In this document: piece by piece, positions 38,001 to 48,236 of the stretch
How the letters are laid out: each line of letters begins with the position of its first letter
How positions within the stretch are numbered: the first letter of the stretch is position 1
Assembly: GCA_019787685.1 (NCBI GenBank)
Contig: JAHNUO010000013.1
Span: 434,001 to 498,000 of the forward strand
Direction of reading: 5' to 3'
Source: Chiua virens
Lineage: Eukaryota > Basidiomycota > Agaricomycetes > Boletales > Boletaceae
DNA: 64,000 bases
The notes under the pieces: generated by a model
Seen by the model: the letters and a program-made list of their open reading frames with translations, nothing else
Databases searched by the model: none
Told to the model about the DNA's origin: nothing
Translations under genes and position numbers: made by a program

Positions 38001-38844
38001 TAACTGATCCAGCACCCAGGTATCGAGGGCAGTTGCATCTACAGATTCCTTTTAGGACCGAGACTGGGCGCGCAAATTTATGTTTACCTTTTGTAAAGTC
38101 TTCAGCTTCTTCATTGTAACACCATGAGCGAACTCTGCCAGGAGCGGCACCCTTTTCAAACATGGGAAGGATATCGGGTGAACCGAACGCGAAAGTGTGG
38201 CTTGATTGATTGAATACTGAATCAAAATCTACCTGCCCCGAGATAGTCAGCGGGAAATCCCCTGCCGTATTCCTCTCTTACTGGATTGGATTTCCAGCCC
38301 TGAAATTGGCATGCCAAAGTTATCGCCGTGACCAATCAATTGCATTCATGTCTGACCTTTGTGACTGCCGAGACGTCTTCATACATTCCTCCTGGATACA
38401 ATTGAAGGTGAAGACAGAATACGTAGTATGCCTGAGGACCAACCTATGATGGCGACATGTCCTGGACGGCTCTCAGTTGGTACTCTGGTATGAGATACTC
38501 CGAAGGCACCGCGTTTCTCCACGATGGACCTCAGGTATGGGGCGACAACCTCTGGCCTAGAATTGATCGAGGAGGAAAACCCGTTAGGCGTGAACAGAAG
38601 GTCGGCCCGAAGTCCATCGCCTATACGAAGCGTTTTAGGACAAGGTGCACGATGATACTGTATAGCCCATCATACCGACGATAAGAACTAGGCGCTTAGA
38701 CTCTCCGGAGGTGGACCCGTAGCGTGTCATGCCATGAACGACAGGGCTCCTGAAGTAACAATCGAAAACAGACGCGATGAACACGACGTGGAATATGAGT
38801 CCAAGAATGAGTAGTTTGACGACATGGCGGCTGGATTTGGGCAT
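35090..38844 (-). CDS. MCD4: GPI ethanolamine phosphate transferase 1 (Mcd4/PIG-N)
   Basis: Adds phosphoethanolamine to the first mannose of GPI-anchor precursors in the endoplasmic reticulum. The ATG at 38844 starts with a signal-anchor ([20 protein letters not shown]). The lumenal alkaline-phosphatase-fold domain has metal-site motifs: [15 protein letters not shown] (across an intron near 38620-38675), [35 protein letters not shown] and [20 protein letters not shown]. Many membrane helices of the PigN domain follow (36996-35090). The C-terminus contains [18 protein letters not shown] and [14 protein letters not shown] recognise at least ten introns of 45-60 bp but did not fix every join. 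The full length of about 1,000 residues fits the family. Confidence 0.92.
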
Positions 38845-40620
38845 TGGTCACACGACACCACGGTTTTCCTGTGTCGACGTCGTCGAGAACTGTGACCACG
38901 AGACTTGTTACTTGTTACTTCGTCGGTGAGCTATGAAGCTTTGAAGTTTGAACGTGCGTCGCGGTCATACGACATTTTCATATTTGTAAGCGATACCCCT
39001 GAGTTGTAACATACTGAAGCTTGAAGCTTGAAGGCTTGGGAGATGGAGAAGAAGCTAGATTGGACTATGCGTGCAAGAATGCGTTGGCGCGAAATTCAAC
39101 CATACATGTTTTGAATCGTAGACGACACGGACACTGACCACACGTTTTCTAACTAACCTCGGCAAGTCAAAGCAGAATTCCAGCGTAGTCGTTAGAAGTC
39201 GAAGCGTCTACTCGAGGCGCGTGTCCAACTTCCCTTCCCGGTGCTCTAAGTCTGCTGATGATGGTGTACAGCTGCCTGAGTCACCACACAAGTTTTCGAC
39301 CCGGGCGTTTATCAAGCAGATGATCAAGGAAATAGATAGGAATCCTCAATTGTACCCGGACGCCAACATCAGCAAGGCATCGCGAGCATTCTTTTTGTGC
39401 GTACACACCAGGTTCGTAGTGGCCTCGACCCCATGGTGTTCTAACCGCCACTGGATGGCTTTACGATCAGACGGATGGGAGATCAACCGACATAGGTCTG
39501 AACATAGTCTAGAACAGTACAGAGTTAGTCCTGTTTTCTTTCTCAGGTCGGGTCGTGCCTCGCAGCATCTCACGTTGACGTGGCAGCTTATGCGTTGAAG
39601 AAAGCCGTATAGGTGAGTGCATAGAATCGCATCATGCTCAATGCGTGGATAACGCTGTAGTGTGGGGCGCCTGTGCTGAGAATTTTGTTCTCTAGATTTT
39701 CGGTAGAGATTCGATCGTATTTCAACAACTTCCCGAGCTGGTGAACCACCGTCTTATACCTCCGGACCCTATCACATTGTATTACACATTCAACTCCGCT
39801 CTAAGTTCGACAGATAGAATGAATAACCACAACCAGAGGAGCCGCGACCGTGCACTCCGTATTCGCCAGTACCTCGAGATTTTTCAGCGAGTCGATGAAA
39901 CGCTAGGCACCGAAAATCACTCGGGCTATGAACATCAGTACCTTCAAGCTTGCTCTCCTCCCGTTAAAGCTGGTTAGCACAATAGCCGGGAGAATGTTTA
40001 TATCTCAGTTGAGCTGCGAAGGAGGCGGGGCATCGTATGACTCGGAGGCGATACTCAAGCCAAAACCGAGCCGACGGGGCATCGCTATCGTTTGTTTTAG
40101 ATGCGACGCATAGATTTAGCTGACGTGATATCAATGTTTCAGAATTCAAAAAACCATGCTCTCTGTTCTCAGTGTTTAGTCATCATACGACGTGGACTAC
40201 TTTATAGGCGTACAAGCGTACAAGCCTGAGATATGATGTCAGCAGCTCCGACTGGAACTTCGTCTGTCCATCGATCGATCACCTTTCAAACAATAGTATG
40301 TGCAAAATTCAACTTAATTGCTGCATTTCTTGGTCCACCATAACTTTATACTAATATACTCCAATAGATGGCCTGATACGAGTCGCGGGAACGACGGTCA
40401 TGCGACGACGGTCAGGCTCCGAGTCAATATGCCCAGATATACCCACCTGATGCTAGGTGAATCCCATGAGGACCCCACTTGCACTGGATTACCATTGAAG
40501 ATTTCTGCGCAGCTGAGACCCGCGCGGCTGGTCACGCCGAGTTTGCTCAGGTGATCCCTCAAACGGGGCAGCATGATGGAGTGATGCTTATCGGTCTTTG
40601 CGCTGCTTGAAAAAAGGAAT
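38845..40620. other. gene-poor start of the accessory island
   Basis: About 1.8 kb with no recognisable family. A plus-strand frame at 39221-39598 starts with a helical, charged segment (HKFSTRAFIKQMIKEIDRN, then PDANISKASRAFF) that looks protein-like. It then degrades into unlikely sequence, so it may be an exon of an unknown or broken gene. Frames at 39741-39977 (plus) and 40398-40625 (minus) are similar in quality. A short tandem of the word gcttgaa occurs near 39020-39035. Confidence 0.35.
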
Positions 40621-40629
40621 GACAACTAC

Positions 40630-40990
40630 GCGATAATGTAAAAGTTAAAGTTAACGCTGGGGTGATAACAACAGGGATTGTGAGTTTTACCTTTTATGAA
40701 CTTGTACCCACGATGGGTGAACGACTGTCTCAGAGACGTTCAGTCGTCACTTGGTCCCGTACCACGGTCCGATGGTACGCCAAGATACAAGCAGGCCAAC
40801 TAGTCGTTTATTCATCGTAGAATGTCCTGTGAAAGGGGCTATGCGAGGATGTGGGTAAAACAAGAATGCGCCTGGCCAACATACCATTTGACCTTAAGCT
40901 TAAGGGCTGTCTCGTTTACTTGAACATAATTTGAGTTAGCGTGAGCTGCAGCCTTGGGGAAACTTGAAGAAATGTTAGTTATCCTACTAT
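40630..40990 (-). pseudogene. decayed copy A of the small secreted Kre9/KNH-like gene
   Basis: On the minus strand this matches the intact copy at 44817-45374. Recognisable parts are the exon-1 end (NETALKLKVKW, ending tg before the donor gtatgttgg), an intron about 85% identical to that of the intact copy, and a segment KLTIPVVITPAL that parallels QVNVTIPRDITPGS. The second exon reads TFYDE and then stops. The next intron has lost its donor (gtatgtctct in the intact copy, gaacgtctct here). No convincing signal peptide is present. I call it a pseudogene. Confidence 0.6.
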
Positions 40991-41536
40991 CATATATTTG
41001 GTTGATTTCTCCCCACTTGGCGGAGGCTGAAACGGACTCCCACTGAGTCGGCGGCAAGCCCTTCTGTCATGATCGGCGTTGATCGCACATGTTCACAACT
41101 TGAATATGTTCAAGTCGCCAAGTTTCTGACGGCACTTATGCCCCTTCTGATCATAAAAGCTCATATGTTCAAATACACATTATTATAATTAGGCCTCCCG
41201 CTATATCCTCACGGACCCCAGCATAAGTCCGGCCCGGGAGGCGGCAAGCTTTCTCGTTCACTGGACACCTGGCGATCCCACCGCCGGCGCTTTGGTCCGT
41301 TCAAGCATGCACTGATATCTCGCTGACCCATTCTCAGGCTTTTCCTGCCCGAAAAACCCCACATCATCTCCGAGTCACTCCCAGGCTCGCCCCACCATAT
41401 ATAAGTCTGTCCCTCGAAATTTGATTTTATCCTCTCCCGAATATTGTCGCCGAGTCGAACCCGCGGCGAAATTTTCGCGGTGCAACAATACGATAAGGTC
41501 TAGTAGGTTACCTTCTGCAAGTGTGCCTCTTCCACT

Positions 41537-42866
41537 ATGACTTTGCTGGTTTCACGTTCTTTGACTCCCACACAATCCCCCCCACGAGTACCACCCGAAG
41601 TATGGCTCAGGATCTTTGACCAAGCCACTAACCTCGATGCTCCTTTGGAGTGCAGTGATCCGATCTCTTCGGACTTGCCACGCGCGCTCGTCAAACAGCA
41701 CGAGCTGCGAGGCTTCAAGGAGTCCTTGCGCACGAAGCGTAGGCTAGCCATTGTTTGCAGAACTTGGAACGAACTCGCATTGGAATTCCTCTACCAAAGC
41801 ATCCTCATTACCGAAGTGCATGCCCTGGTTTCTCTCCACGGTTCACTCCAGAGGCATGCCTTGACAGCACGTCGCAAGAATCGGCTCGGCTGGTGGACGA
41901 AACGTTTGGACGTCCTCATCGAGGATGAGCGCTGCGAAGCTTCCGACTACGACATGCTTGCAGCCGTCGTACGCCAGTTTCCAAACCTTGCAATCGTTGC
42001 ACTCTCCATGCCCGCGTCACCGTTCAACGACTGTTGGCTACGCCAACTACCAACACCTCTCGTCCAGTCTCTTGCTGAGACATGCGGGACATCGCTCCAG
42101 GTATTCGATTGTTCTGAATCAATTCTTCGACCATGCAGGCAAGCAAGCACGCGCTGTGTATCGCTGCGCTTAAACTAACGCTTACATCAGAGAAGATTTG
42201 ATGATGCTACTTGCCGCGTCTCCAAATTTGAAAGTTCTTCGGTGCCCGATCTGTTCTCCTACACCGGCGGACAGGGCCTCACAAAATCGCCTTGACGTCC
42301 CGGTGATGCCAGAATTAGAATCCATCACTCTAATGTCCGTCTTTCTGCGGGACTATCTTCCGCGAGACAAAGATGCAAACCACCTTCCCGCACTCCGCCA
42401 GCTCACCTACGATTGCATTCCCCCACCGTTTTTCGACCATGCATGGAAGCATTTCGTGAAGCTCACCTGCACACATCTTACTTCCGTCACTCTTGACTTT
42501 TGTCTACCTGGAGACTCGCTGCAGATGGAACTCGATTTACTCTCTGAGTGTTGCACAGCGCTCGACAAGCTCGTTATATACCTTCGCACCTGGTACGAGC
42601 TAAGAGAACGCCTTGTCCTTCCACCTGTTTCCTACCTCGGTCTGCACTACAAGACCTCAAAGGGACCACCTTTCCATTGCCAAACCCTGATCTCTGCTCT
42701 CGCGACGTTAACGGGACCGAAACTCAGAACCGTACAGCTATTGCATTCAGGTGCTGCAAAAGAGCTGCGCGAATATATTTCTTCCTGCATTGCAGAAGGC
42801 CGTGCTTGTTCGACGTTGGGCAGTTTCTCGCTGGAGGATTCGGAGGGGCGTCTGCTGTTTTCGTGA
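41537..42866 (+). CDS. F-box domain protein
   Basis: Likely a substrate adaptor of an SCF ubiquitin ligase. The ATG at 41537 is followed by an F-box-like motif (RVPPEVWLRIFDQATNLD, residues about 18-35, continued by RRLAIVCRTWNELALEFLYQ). Leucine-rich stretches typical of agaricomycete F-box proteins come next (LMMLLAASPNLKVLRCPICS, LESITLMSVFLRDY, LRQLTYDC, LTSVTLDFCLPG). A GC-AG intron at 42139-42190 joins SILRPCR to EDLMMLLAAS. The stop is at 42864-42866, giving about 425 residues. F-box genes form large, fast-changing families in mushrooms, in keeping with its place in the variable island. No substrate can be inferred. Confidence 0.8.
42139..42190 (+). other. GC-AG intron in the F-box gene
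   Basis: Donor tgc ag|gcaagc and acceptor ttacatcag give CR|EDLMMLL in frame. The unspliced frame stops shortly after (LRLN). It is the second GC-AG intron in this window. Confidence 0.75.
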
Positions 42867-43929
42867 CTGGAATGCTGGATACGGTGCGAGAGTTCCTTTT
42901 TGGGATGGGGATCACGTAGTATAGTTTTTCGCAGAGAAGCCTTGAAAGCTTCCTGTACATGTCTACCAATGGAAATTCGATAGAGAACAGGCATGAAGGA
43001 TCCCTGATCGCAGGTACATATATAAACATTGACTTTGCTGGTGTGCGTGGATTCTACGAACTTCAAATTAGAATTGCATTCGTGTGCTAAGCATGTTACG
43101 TCTATCTGACTCAACCCATATGACGCGAGTCATTGATTGAATATTGTGTCAAAAGGTTGGTGCGTCGACTCGGAGCAAGGCCCGAGCCCAGTGGCAGTGC
43201 CGCATCGGCGGGTCCCTTAGGCTCCACCTCCATTGAATCTCAGGCTCTAGAATGGTCTTGGGGACGCGCAACAGCCCATGACCATATATAATCGTAGACA
43301 TCAGCATCAGCGATCGAGTCAGACATGCTAGCGTTTCAAGACGGCAACCCAGAATACTACAATCAACGATACCCAGGTCGAAGGAATGCGTTATGCATTG
43401 CGACCCCTTTGCGGTACCTCAAGACTTACTCCAAGGCACTCATAAAGCTGTAGTACTACCCGTGGACCTAAACGCGCCACCTTCAATATCCAAACGTCGG
43501 CGACGTTGGTGTCATTGGGATAGAGAGGAAGGAGGCCCCTGGGTTTTCACGCTAGCAGTCGGAGGATGTCTTATTTACTGGCGCTTATCGATGAACTCTT
43601 TCCTATACCAGTGGGCATCCCTTGATCGAAGGCGAGGGTTTCTCGGCGACTTCCTAGCATGACGTACGTTTAGTTGAAGTTCGCTTTGTTCATGCCGCTC
43701 ACAAACTTGAAAATGTTACACACTTAGATTCATCACATCACGGCCAAGACTTTTACGTCTATGTAACACAACCTGCTAGGTGCGAGTGAATGGGATTGAG
43801 ATCGGGAATCATCTTCGTCCTTTATTTTGGTTCCAGACACCATGGCGCGATCGTCTGTCAACGAAAGGTCTCCAGCTAGGGCACGGCCTTAAAAATAACA
43901 TTAATTGGATCAAAACGACGTACAGTGAC
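42867..43929. other. gene-poor stretch of the island
   Basis: About 1 kb with only chance-like frames. The 89-codon plus-strand frame at 43393-43662 has no recognisable motif or signal peptide. No repeats or RNA genes were found by eye. Confidence 0.45.
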
Positions 43930-44405
43930 ATTCAGCTTCCGAGTCGTCAAAAGACTCGCGTGGTGTTCCTCGTGATATCGACTCAGGTCTCTCATATCCC
44001 TGAGTCATCTATCTCGTTACTCGTACGCGCACGGGCCGAACTGAATTCGGGTTCAATTGATGGTTTGAGCTTGTTGAACATAGTAACGGACAGCCTGAGT
44101 CTGTTTCAGACTCATAACATCACACCCGGGCTGGAGAATCGGAAGTCATCCTTCCGCCGCCGGCAAGATATACTAGATGCATATAATAGTACGTCTCCAT
44201 TCTGTGCTTTGATACAAGACCTTCAAAGCTGCTTTAACTTGTACCATGACCTACATGATCTGCAAGCATTTTGTTACGCCCTGACCACTGTGTCACTCTC
44301 AACACTGGCTGCGAGCCCTGCACTTTACCCCACTATTCAATTTACTTACTTTGGCATTGATGGTGACACCACGCCGCTAAAGGGACAGTTCTAATGATTA
44401 TATCC
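43930..44405 (+). repeat. left arm of imperfect inverted repeat (promoter plus 5' part of secreted gene)
   Basis: This segment matches the reverse complement of 45210-45712. Shared landmarks in order are: cttccgagtc / tttccgagtc, gcgtggtgttcct, gccgaactg, gaatcggaagtcatcctt versus aaatcggaagtcatcctt, and ctttaacttgtaccatgacc. It carries the upstream region and first exon of a secreted-protein gene copy (C). Identity is patchy (roughly 70-80% by eye), so the duplication is old. Confidence 0.7.
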
Positions 44406-44420
44406 AATGGTATATTCAAT
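44246..44420 (+). pseudogene. decayed copy C of the small secreted Kre9/KNH-like gene
   Basis: The ATG at 44246 aligns with the ATG of intact copy B (both atgacctac), but about 10 bases are missing in the signal-peptide region, so the frame ends at a TGA (44282-44284). In the shifted frame the family sequence continues (LTTVSLSTLAASPALYPTIQ versus LLTTVPLLTLAASPVVNPT). A donor-like gtatat sits at the homologous exon-1 end. I cannot find exons 2-4 downstream. It is a truncated pseudogene. Confidence 0.6.
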
Positions 44421-44816
44421 TGGGTTCGGCGCGAAGCGTGCCAATGACGTGGCATCACTGGCATGATCTTCAAAGCTTCACCTCGCCGCTGGTTCGAAAC
44501 GTTCATGGACCGAAACTGCCACGAGGGATTATCATACGCAACGTTACCGTCATCGTTCATGCCGCGGCGTTGCACCTGAACTAGAACAGCGGGAACCCGC
44601 TTATAGCTGGCAGTGGCGGCCTGAGTGCCGTAGTCTGGTCTCAAGATCCAGGCTCTCAATCGTCGTGTTGTGATGGCCTAATGCGCATGATCACAAAAAC
44701 AATCCAGACTTTGTGCAACAGAGTATTATTCTCAGAATGCATGCAGTCCGTATCCACGCAACGCCATTCATGCTTGCTGCTTATATACGCAAGTCACGAA
44801 TAATATTGATGGATCC

Positions 44817-45374
44817 TCATGCAAGTGCAAATTGTGGGCTCCAATGATCCGATTCACCCTGCGACGTGACTTGGGAAAAAAGTTGGGTAAGGTAACAGTA
44901 CTAGTGTGGGACACGTAGACTCACTAATCAAGTAAAAGTTACTGCCAGGAGTGATATCACGAGGGATGGTGACGTTAACTTGCCCTTTATCAACCTGCAC
45001 CTCTGTCAAAACGGCAGCTTCGAACTTGTTCAATGGAGATGCTGTGTGAACCGGCTGAGAGACATACCGTCGTCAATTTCTCCGTCGCCGTCCGATGGTA
45101 TGGCGAGAAGAATGTAGGCTGGCCCGTTGCTCATGTTGGTGTCACCATGGAATATCCTGTGAAAAGGTTATATGAGGATGTGGATAAAACAAGAATGCGC
45201 TCGACCAACATACCAATTGACCGTAATGGATTGTTCCCTTTGTAATGTGGGTCGATTGTCAAGGGAAGTGAATTGAACAGTGGGGTTAACTACAGGGCTT
45301 GCAGCCAGAGTTAAAAGTGGCACGGTGGTCAGGAGCGCAAGCCAGGGAAAAAAATGCTTCGAGTTGTAGGTCAT
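44817..45374 (-). CDS. small secreted Kre9/KNH-like protein, copy B
   Basis: Begins with a clear signal peptide (WLALLTTVPLLTLAAS), then a beta-sandwich-like mature part: SITVNW, GPAYILLAIPSDGD, GQVNVTIPRDITPGSNFYLI, and an end with DHWSPQFALA. This order resembles the Kre9/KNH extracellular domain, which is linked to cell-wall glucan and surface proteins. Exons are 45374-45214, 45156-45068, then exon 3 starting at 45041 or 45017, and 44869-44817. Intron 2 has two in-frame acceptors 24 nt apart, so the protein is 139 or 131 residues. Intron positions and phases are the same as in copy D. No GPI signal is seen. The function of this small form is unknown. Confidence 0.65.
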
Positions 45375-45712
45375 GGTACAAGTTAAAGCAACTTTGAATA
45401 TCCTGTGTCAAAAGCACAGAAGGGACAGGTACTATTATATCTAAGCCTCGCCAGAAGGATGACTTCCGATTTTCTGGCTTGATGCTGTGAGTCTGAAACA
45501 CTGGCAGGCTGTGATGTCGCTTATGCTCAACACACTCAAACCGTATCAGTTGAAACCGAATGCAGTTCGGCTCGTACGCGTACAAGATACATAGATGACT
45601 GAAGGATATAGGCGATGAGCGGGTATCACGGACGAGGTGAGGCCCAGCAGTTGAGGTAGGATGATCGCAGGAACACCACGCAAATCTTGTGACGTGACTC
45701 GGAAATTGAATG
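45210..45712 (-). repeat. right arm of imperfect inverted repeat
   Basis: Reverse-complement partner of 43930-44405. It contains the first exon and about 340 bp of upstream sequence of intact copy B. The two genes are therefore convergent (tail to tail) with the spacer 44406-45209 between the arms. Confidence 0.7.
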
Positions 45713-45937
45713 ACACGCTTTGATTCAATCAGTACGATATAAATTGACTGGAAACGGAAAACGGACCGAACACGAAGAGGTGCTTCCGACATACGTGAGA
45801 AGCATGCATCACGTCTGAGCCAGGGTTGTGGCACGAGTGAGAAAGAGAGCACTAAATATCAATAATAGCCACGATCATAAAGAAAAATCGAAAAATCGAA
45901 AAACTCAACCAAGCGCAACCCAATGCTGACTAATGTA

Positions 45938-47242
45938 TCACGGTAGATATCCTGACCAATGACCACCGTCTCCTTGCGCAACTGGTTGATCGTGTAGCTC
46001 GGAAATACTAGATCGTGGCCGACAACGTGTCAACAGATTGTCGTCTTCTCTTCCCTCGTTTTGAGGCTTGAGGACGTCCAAGTGGACGCGGTCCCCGCGT
46101 CTGAACCGACCTGTTTCTGTTTTTGACAACTTGAAGGGCGTGCCAGAGGCGCCAAAAGCAAGAATCCCGATTATGAGCGAAGCTTGTACCTCGGGCGGCT
46201 GCAGCTTTTTCGGAACGTTGCTATAAGCCACTTCGGTAAGGGTCTCGAGCGTCGGAATTTCCCAGAAAAGCTTTGGTAGGTAATTCGCAATGATGCGTTT
46301 CAAGGATCGACGGGTGGCGAACGCGACGGAAGGGAAGTCTTTCCACCGAATAGCAACTGCTCGACAACCTCTAGGATGAGAGCGTGGTCTTCCGTCATTC
46401 CTACAACCTGAATCTCCGGTTCAATGTCCCATAAATCTACTCCCGACTCGTCTTGTTCTGCACACTAGCAAGCAGTGTTGGGAATCTCGGAGGAGACCAT
46501 GCGTTCTACGAGGCGGTCGTTTTCATTCGCCGTGGAGAGCCGAACGAGGGCTTGTGACTCTGTTTCCGGTGGATACGACGCTCAAGAGTCCCATGAGCGC
46601 GTGTATCCTGTCTGGAGCTCTGAATAGGGGTTCGGAATCCTGCCTTTCGTTCCTCTCTAGAATGCGCTGTAAATTTTTAAAAAAAAGAGGGATGGGCTTG
46701 ACGTCGTCGTCTCGGAACTTGAATTGCAGTTCGCGGCTCAAGAGGGCTTCTGGAAGAGTCCAAAGGCGCTTTCCATAATTCAGCCATGCCTCGTCTTCAG
46801 TGACTGGAGGAGGTGGGTCCAGGGAGAGCATGATGCGCGTAAACTTGGCGCTACAGTAAACGTCCACCTGCGATAAAGATTCTTGTTTATTCGCCGGGTC
46901 TACCAACATGGGATCGATCCAGTAGGCAGATTCGTTGAGCTGCCACGACAGCTTGAACCTTGGTAATAAATTCCTGACTCGAGTTGGCTCATCCACGACT
47001 TGAGGAACGATATCCACATATCGGTAAGAGATGGCGACGTAGCGTCGTTGTTTAATGACATTGGAATCATAGCAGATGTGCCAAGAGTTCGATGCAGGAT
47101 TATGGATGACGAGTCGGCGGAGGTGTGCACCATGAGTGATTTCGCGGACGGGTTTCTCTGTACGAACAAAATGGTCACGAAAGGAACGAGCAATGAGCCT
47201 GACCAAATGGGGACATCTTCCGATCTGTATGGCGCGCATCAT
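45938..47242 (-). CDS. HET-domain-like protein
   Basis: Related to fungal heterokaryon-incompatibility proteins, whose HET domain can trigger cell death after fusion of unlike strains; the basidiomycete paralogs are numerous and mostly uncharacterised. The first in-frame ATG is at 47242 (MMRAIQIGRCPHLV); an upstream exon cannot be excluded. Core motifs are RRYVAISYRYVDIV, VRNLLPRFKLSW, YWIDPMLVDPANKQ, DVYCSAKFTRIMLSLD and GKRLWTLPEALLSRELQFKF. After frame corrections near 46545 and 46350 the usual tail follows: ALVRLSTANENDRLVERMV, DLWDIEPEIQVVGMTEDHA, AIRWKDFPSVAFATRRSLKR and GRFRRGDRVH. A stop-like tag near 46470 may mark an intron. The gene may be damaged or merely affected by base-calling errors. 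Confidence 0.75.
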
Positions 47243-47590
47243 GTGAAGCACCCTGAACCAAACGCCCAGCTTCCTTACTTTAGATGTATTTTCGCCGACG
47301 TGAACTGATTCTATCGATGTTCTAGCGCTTGGGGTGACTGGACTATAAGTGGTCTGCACTTTCCGGTGGTGCCACCTCAATTGCTGACAGTGCTACATCA
47401 TGATGTGTCTTGCAGTCCACGGTATGTTTTATCCGCGCTCAGTTTCACAGATAAGCGTGAAACAGAGTGTCAAGCGGCGGTAAAACAAGCTGAAACCACT
47501 GCTAGCCTGTTTCAACTGGTTTTTCTGGACAGTCAGGTTCCGTGACTCCTCAAGAAACTCGGAATATCCACCCTTTACGCTCGAGGGAGA

Positions 47591-47597
47591 TATAAAT
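47591..47597 (+). promoter_or_regulatory. TATA box of secreted gene copy D
   Basis: The sequence atataaa lies about 70 bp upstream of the ATG at 47665, a usual distance for a TATA-driven, inducible fungal gene. Confidence 0.5.
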
Positions 47598-47664
47598 GCG
47601 TACTGGTACGTATTTCCATACTTTTAGGCATCTTTAGACCTCCTCCAACCTTTCAATTCCTAGC

Positions 47665-48236
47665 ATGATCTCCAAATATTTTGTTTACTTGCTTGCCCTT
47701 GTTGCCACCATACCACTGGTACTGTCACTCCCAACGGGTGTTGGTCCCGTGATCTTGCCTGTCTACCCAAGGTCCGACACAGTGCTGATGGCCTCTGACA
47801 AAGACAATGTGATCTGGCAATATGCTCTATGGTAAGTCGGCGCGTCCTCGCACTGACGATGCTCCTATCACCTCCTTCACAGGGTAATAATCCGCCGCGA
47901 CATGCTCCCTGAATTACCCGAGACCGCTTGGGGGTTGTACATCTTCAGATACGGAGAACGTGTAGCGTGTACGTGTCTTGCTCGCTTCACCCAGCATCGC
48001 CATTGAGCAAGCTCGTAGACGGCCAGTTGGCCTCGAATGTCAATGTTAAAGCTGGTGGAGTGGAGTTCAATATGTCTGCCAGTCAGTACCCCCCCAACTG
48101 GTATCAACTTGCTTGTGAGTTTGTTCGTCTCACATGCCAGTGAGTGCCATGACCCTACGTGACTTTTTTTTAAGTGGTACTTAATGAGCAAGCGGCCATC
48201 ATGTTTCCACCGTTCAAAGTTGTTGCCAATACTTGA
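47665..48236 (+). CDS. small secreted Kre9/KNH-like protein, copy D
   Basis: The signal peptide is strong (FVYLLALVATIPLVLSLPTG). Exons are 47665-47831, 47883-47968, exon 3 from 47995 or 48019 to 48114, and 48175-48236. Translation gives VIWQYALW-VIIRRDMLPELP, then YIFRYGERV, NVNVKAGGVEFNMS, PNWYQLA and an end with FPPFKVVANT. Exon count and all three intron phases (2, 1, 1) equal those of copy B, although sequence identity is low. The tandem in-frame acceptors of intron 2 are also present. Length is 144 or 136 residues. It is divergent from the HET gene, with about 420 bp between starts. The family call rests on fold-like spacing and on its kinship with copy B. Confidence 0.6.

Noticed and set aside
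45042..45067. A constitutive 26-nt intron in the secreted genes.
   Set aside because: A 50-nt in-frame alternative using the next acceptor gives a normal intron size in both paralogs, so I list the 26-nt version only as a possible alternative.
45880..45905. Repeat of aaaatcg near the HET gene 3' end.
   Set aside because: Only two to three short units; trivial simple sequence.
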